From Cephalopachus bancanus (Eukaryota > Chordata > Mammalia > Primates > Tarsiidae), in NCBI GenBank assembly GCA_027257055.1, contig JAPVLO010000133.1:5828001-5892000 (forward strand): a stretch of DNA of 64,000 nucleotides, read 5' to 3'. The position numbers and the translations under genes were made by a program. Below the pieces are notes generated by a model. The model was not told the origin of the DNA and ran no database searches. It saw only the letters and a list, made by a program, of their open reading frames with translations. Of the stretch, positions 59,600-64,000 are shown in pieces (positions within the stretch are counted from its first letter, which is position 1; each line of letters opens with the position of its first letter).

Positions 59600-62390
59600 C
59601 ATTCCATGGGCAAGTTAAACGCATTATGAACTTATGTAACAACCCAATAGCATCTGCCGGGCATTGACCATGCTGCAGAGGTCCTTGTACTACAGTCTGG
59701 ACCTGCTGCCAAGTACCTTTCCATCCTGAGCCCAAAGTCTTGCACAGCACTTGGCACATGGACCACAGCAGCATTCTTAGCTAAGGAACATGTCAACTTC
59801 AGAACCCAAGAGGCCTGCTAGAAGCTGAACTTCCTTCTTTGCACTGGGGCTCCAAGTTTTAGCAGTTTGTCTTCTACTTTGGAGGTGAGGACTCCCAGCA
59901 TGCTTCTAATGACTGGGGTATTCCAAGAAATTCCGCTGAAGTAGTAAGTCCTCAGATTCTCTTTGAATGTCTCTCCCACCCTCTGGAGTTTGTGTATCTT
60001 ACTAAGACTTCTGGCGCATTGGTTAATGCTTGCTTATCCCACTGACTCAGTATGATGCCATTGATGTCATCCTTGGTGTCATGTTATGTGGTTGTCCAGC
60101 CTGTCCAGACCTCTACAGAGCATGACAGAGGGGGAGAGATTAGCTGTGGGCAAAACTCTAAAGGAATATTGTTCTTCCTGCATGAGTGCAAATTGTTCCC
60201 AATCTTCCTATATAGTTGGAACAAAAAATAATGCATTCACCCATCAATGGGCACATTCCACGTGCCAGAGACCTTATTCATCTGTTCAAGGACTGATGCC
60301 GCACCCCACCACAGCAGCTGTAGTCAGCAATCCTCCTCAGCTGAGTGTGCCATGCTCACCAGTTGTTCTCCAAGACCCACTGAGTTTGTAGAGGGGCTGA
60401 ATTGGTGTCTAAAATGAACATATTCTAGGGACTACCACTCTTAACTTTCAGGCCTGTAAGAGTGGTCACAATCTCTGCTATCCTCTTGCTTCTACCCTAA
60501 GATGTCATATTAGTTATCTACTGTCTTGGCAGGGGAGGTAGGGGTATAGCCATTTCAGATGTCTCCTTTTGACCTTTCCTTTTGTGAGTGCCCTTACCCC
60601 AGAGGCCAAGCCTGAAACAAGTGTGAGGGAGACCTCTCAAAATGGAATTAATTTATAAAAAATTGTGTCTTTATTCTCACATGTTAAACTCCATCACCTT
60701 CAAAGTATTCTCCATTTGATGCAACACACCCATCAAGGTGCTTTTTCCACTGCTCAGTTTTTGAACTCATCCATTTTGATGCTTTTTAGTGCTTCTGCCA
60801 TTGTTTGTTTCACCTCTTCCACAGTGGCAAAATGTTTCCCTTTAAGGACTTTTTTCATGTGGGGAGACAAAAAAAGTCACTCAGGGTGAGATCAGGTGAA
60901 TAGGGAGGGTGGGGCACAGGGGTCATGTTGTTTGTGGTCAAAAACTGCTGAACACACAACATAGTGTGGGCACGTGTGCTGGTAAATTACCCATCATGAA
61001 ATGGGCAAACATGTTGAAAGAATCTCCAGAAAAAATTCACTGAAGCTGAATGCTGCCTCTCACAACAATGCAAGCTGGTACACTGATGCTGATGAGTTCC
61101 TAGAACACTTACTTAGCAGGGGAAGCCTGGACCACAAGGGGCCCGCCCTCCAAAAGATAATTCTGTTTTTTGGGGGTCTCCCCTCGTATATCAATTATAG
61201 AGCACTCAGGGATTAGTGGAGTGAGCCCACAGGACCTAGACCCTGGTAAAGACCTCACTCTACCACCTTGTCACCATGAGCCACCAAGCTAATTGTTTCA
61301 GTGTGAACTCAGATTTTGTATCCAGTAGGTGTCAAATGTTGATTTTCCTCTCCACTGTATGGTCATCTGAATATGTGGCCAAAGTCCCTGTGGGGAAGGA
61401 TTGTGGGAATCCCCATAGTATACGTTTGCAGTAGGGTCCTTCCTCCTGGCAACCCAGCATATCTTCAGGTCTGGATTGGAAACATGGCTCAGGTCTGGAT
61501 GTGACCAGAGGAATGTGACTCTTTCTTGAGGTCACTGTCTTTAGCTTTCTGCTCCTCTGTTCTTGCCTTTTTGGTCACAAATGTTGGACAACACTCCTTA
61601 GTGGCTACCTGTCTACTTTGCCACTAAGGATGCTATATTCTTTTAATTAATCCCAGAACCTCCCTATGGGCGAAGGCTCTTGGCTACTCCTCTGATCCAG
61701 CTTGCCGCTTCAGTGAATATGGCTTCCTGGCTTCTGGTGGTTAACTGCCACCACCTAGCCACTGTTACTCAGGGGTCTCATCATCCCCATGGACATCACA
61801 AGCCCCGCTCTGTGACTGCCTCTCCTACCATCAGCCTGACCTGCAGAGGAAAGCCACCATTAAGCTTCCTAGAGATGTTATGTCTCTCTCACCAGCTCAC
61901 AGCTGTTGGCTTTGGCGAAGGGTATGTCTGGGTGTTCTTATGTACCATAGCCCTTTGGTGTGTCTTCTGGCTCCAAAGAACATACCCATGCTAATAAATC
62001 CATTTCCCTCAACCTCTCTACTCCTTCTTGTGCCATCAACCAGGGCAGCTTAGGCCTTTTCACTCCCGTGAGGATAGGCTGCAGCATTACAGACTTCTAA
62101 GAGCTACCTTAACCCCTAGGGTCCTTGCCAGAGTATAAGATCACATGTCGTCCGCCTCTTCCACCAAAAAAACCCTCAAGGTCAATGGATACTTCATTAT
62201 CCAGTGTATATTTGACTCCACTGATCAAACGCCTCAACACTCAATCCCAGCTACACTTTTGGCTCCTGATATGTGCTAGTTCCTTCAATTCATTTGATGT
62301 TGTCTCTTCATTCCTTTATCAAGGCCTAGCACATCCCCAGCCAGGTTAGGCTGGGGAGCCTTCAGACAATGATGTTGGTCAGATCTTGAG
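59600..62390 (-). pseudogene. Decayed endogenous retrovirus internal region
   Basis: On the - strand, a pol-like reverse-transcriptase region is recognisable between about 60420 and 59650, with the segment around the catalytic aspartates near 60060-60090 and a connection-type segment near 59850. It is riddled with stops and frameshifts. Upstream on the same strand (about 62390-61200) lies sequence in the place of gag/protease that I assign only weakly. The mariner at 60622-61188 sits between the two. No LTRs were identified and no intact viral gene exists. Assignment is by remembered similarity and needs a profile search. Confidence 0.5.
60622..61188 (-). mobile_element. Second mariner-family transposon, internally deleted
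   Basis: The ends tgtgagggagacctctcaaa and, inverted, tacgaggggagacccccaaa are imperfect terminal repeats, with TA beside the right end. On the - strand the C-terminal half of a mariner transposase is readable in pieces: a proline/histidine-rich NAPAH-like block near 60950-61010, a SPDL-type block near 60885-60900, and KSLKG and TVEEVKQTMAEALKSIKMDE at about 60765-60855. The N-terminal half is mostly missing. About 567 bp; inactive. A different family from the mariner at 2738-3963. Confidence 0.8.
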
Positions 62391-62490
62391 AAGAAAAGAG
62401 GGAAAGTTAAGAGGAAGGAAGGGAGGAAGAAAGGAGAGAGGGAAGAAGAGAAGGAGGAAGGAAACGGAGCAGGCAAGAAAGAAAGGAAGG
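62391..62490. repeat. Purine-rich (GGAA)n low-complexity tract
   Basis: GGAAG-type repeats directly before the SINE at 62492, continuing after it at 62797-62850. Confidence 0.9.
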
Positions 62491-62491
62491 G

Positions 62492-62796
62492 GCCGGGTTT
62501 GGTGGCTCAGCCTGTAAACCCGTGCTTTGGGAGGCTGAGGTGAGTGAATTGCCTGAGCCCGCGGGTTCGAGACCCACCTGGGCAACTTGACGAGACCTCA
62601 TCTCTACAATAAATTAAAAAAAAAACAAATAGCTGGGCATGGTAGCGTGCCCCTGTAGTTCCAGCTACTTGGAAGGCTGAGGTGGAAGGATCCTCAGAGC
62701 CCAGCAGGTCGAGGCTGCGGTGGCCGAGAGTGGCCACTGCACTCCAGTCTGGGCGACAGAGTGAGACCCCAACTCAAAAAAAAAAAAAAAAAAAAA
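62492..62796 (+). mobile_element. Dimeric Alu-type SINE in a purine tract
   Basis: Near-consensus young-subfamily copy with a long A-tail. Target duplication aaagaaaggaagg on both sides. Confidence 0.94.
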
Positions 62797-63278
62797 GAAA
62801 GGAAGGAAGGATGGATGGAAGGAAGGAAGAAAAGATGGATAGACAGACATAGGCTGCATTACAGTTCTGAGAACATTCTAGCAATGCTGACAGGGAGTCC
62901 TGGAGCCAAAGTTACCTCGGAGAAGTCGCATGTCTCCCAGACACAGGCTTGCCTCTGTGTTTCTGCCATACTTAGCTTGGCAAGAATAGCTTGAAAAAAG
63001 CATCACCTTGGTCAAACACTGCGATGGATTTCAGAGCAGAAGCCACGGCCTTCAACCCTCAATGTTCTCAGCAATAGGAGACGTAGTCACCACATTCCAT
63101 CTGGGACACCAGCTGGGTGACTTAAGTGGCTCTGGGCTGGCTGGGCATTCTATCCACATGGCTGCTTCACAGACAGCTCCTGTGGGGCTTCGTGGTCCCA
63201 GGGCAATTACACTTCCTGTGCAGTAGCCCAGGGATCTACAAGGCGGCTACACATCTTCTTACCACCTCATCCTGGGCT

Positions 63279-63655
63279 GCAGACTGAATATTCATGCTCC
63301 CTCCCCCCACATCCATGTGTTGAAGCTTCAATCTCCAATGTGAAAATTTTGGGGGGATGGACCCTCGGGAAGCCACTGGATCATGAGGATGGAGTCCTTA
63401 TAAACAGGATTAGTGCCCTTGCAAGAAAAGATCTGAGTGAGTTCATTGCTCTCTCTCTCAACTAGGTGGGGATACCATGAGAAGGTGGCCGTTGACTGAT
63501 GAGGAGTACCTGCACCAGACACCTGGATCTGCCAGCCCGCTGCTTCCTTGTGGACTTCCTAGCTTTCAGCATGGTGAGAAGTACATGCCCACTGTTTAAG
63601 CTACTTCATCTGAGTGCCACACTATTCTGTTCCAGCAGCCTGAACTAAGCCACCC
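63279..63655 (+). mobile_element. MaLR (MST/MLT1-like) LTR
   Basis: 'cagactgaatattcatgctccctccccccac', 'catgtgttgaagcttcaatctccaatgtg', 'gattagtgcccttgcaagaaaag' and 'cactgtttaagctacttcatc' are MaLR LTR landmarks in + order. Confidence 0.8.
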
Positions 63656-64000
63656 TGGAAGTCACACATCATCGTTCCCTTGCATTCTGTTGGTTACACA
63701 GGGTTGGCCCCAGGTCAATGCGGGATGGCCCCACACAGGACTCAGGGGCTGTCCTGGGAACGGGCCACCGCGGCGGGAGGTGTAGGTGCACAGGCTTCTG
63801 TAACGCTGCATGTGATCACACAGGGAAGGGACTCAGGCCTCTGCACCCTCTAGTCTTCGTTGAGTTGATTACGGCTTGTTCTATAATAACCCAAGGACGT
63901 TTGTAAAATTTGAATTTCTGTTAACAATTTCATGATCTAGATATTGTACTGCACTTAGAGATTTAATTTTTTTTAAATTTTTATCTTTTATCTTTTTTTT

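Overview
The window is mammalian nuclear DNA carrying the last five coding exons, the stop codon, the 3' UTR and the poly(A) signal of SLC25A13 on the + strand. SLC25A13 encodes citrin (AGC2), the mitochondrial aspartate/glutamate carrier. Exons of 141, 139, 159, 91 and 187 coding bases (human exons 14-18) splice in frame with canonical GT/AG sites. They encode the C-terminal 238 residues (438-675 in the 675-residue human numbering). Exons 1-13 lie upstream of the window. No other functional gene was recognised, and the other open frames appear to be chance or repeat-derived.

Organism: the genome is a primate. It holds about 40 dimeric, 7SL-derived Alu-type SINEs. A few are old Alu-J-like copies. 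Most belong to a private subfamily with 'GGCTCAGCCTGTAAT' near the start, a GC-rich hairpin around the B box and a 3' end reading 'ACTCCAACTC' before the A-tail. This is neither the anthropoid AluS/Y pattern nor the strepsirrhine tRNA-fused type, so I infer a tarsier-like haplorrhine. That inference rests on recalled consensus features, not on a search.

Layout: 1-16645 is the 3' part of intron 13, with MaLR LTRs, an internally deleted mariner interrupted by a SINE, a solo LTR and many SINEs. 16646-16786 is exon 14. 16787-39355 is intron 14 (22.6 kb), with a 2.9 kb repeat-poor island, L1 pieces, SINE clusters, simple repeats and a 17-bp minisatellite split by a solo LTR. 39356-39494 is exon 15. 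39495-47490 is intron 15, with a long inverted repeat, a hAT MITE and a mariner-like MITE. 47491-48269 holds exons 16-18, separated by introns of only 91 and 251 bp. 48270 to about 49205 is the 3' UTR. 49206-64000 is intergenic, with an old L1, a decayed endogenous retrovirus invaded by a second mariner, SINEs and a MaLR LTR. In human the next gene downstream is DYNC1I1, in convergent orientation; none of its exons was recognised here.

The most interesting sequence signal is in the SINE family rather than the gene. Its A box and B box have both moved toward tRNA consensus, the B box sits in a perfect tRNA T-arm-like stem-loop, and a second perfect hairpin has arisen in the right arm. No undescribed multi-gene system is visible.
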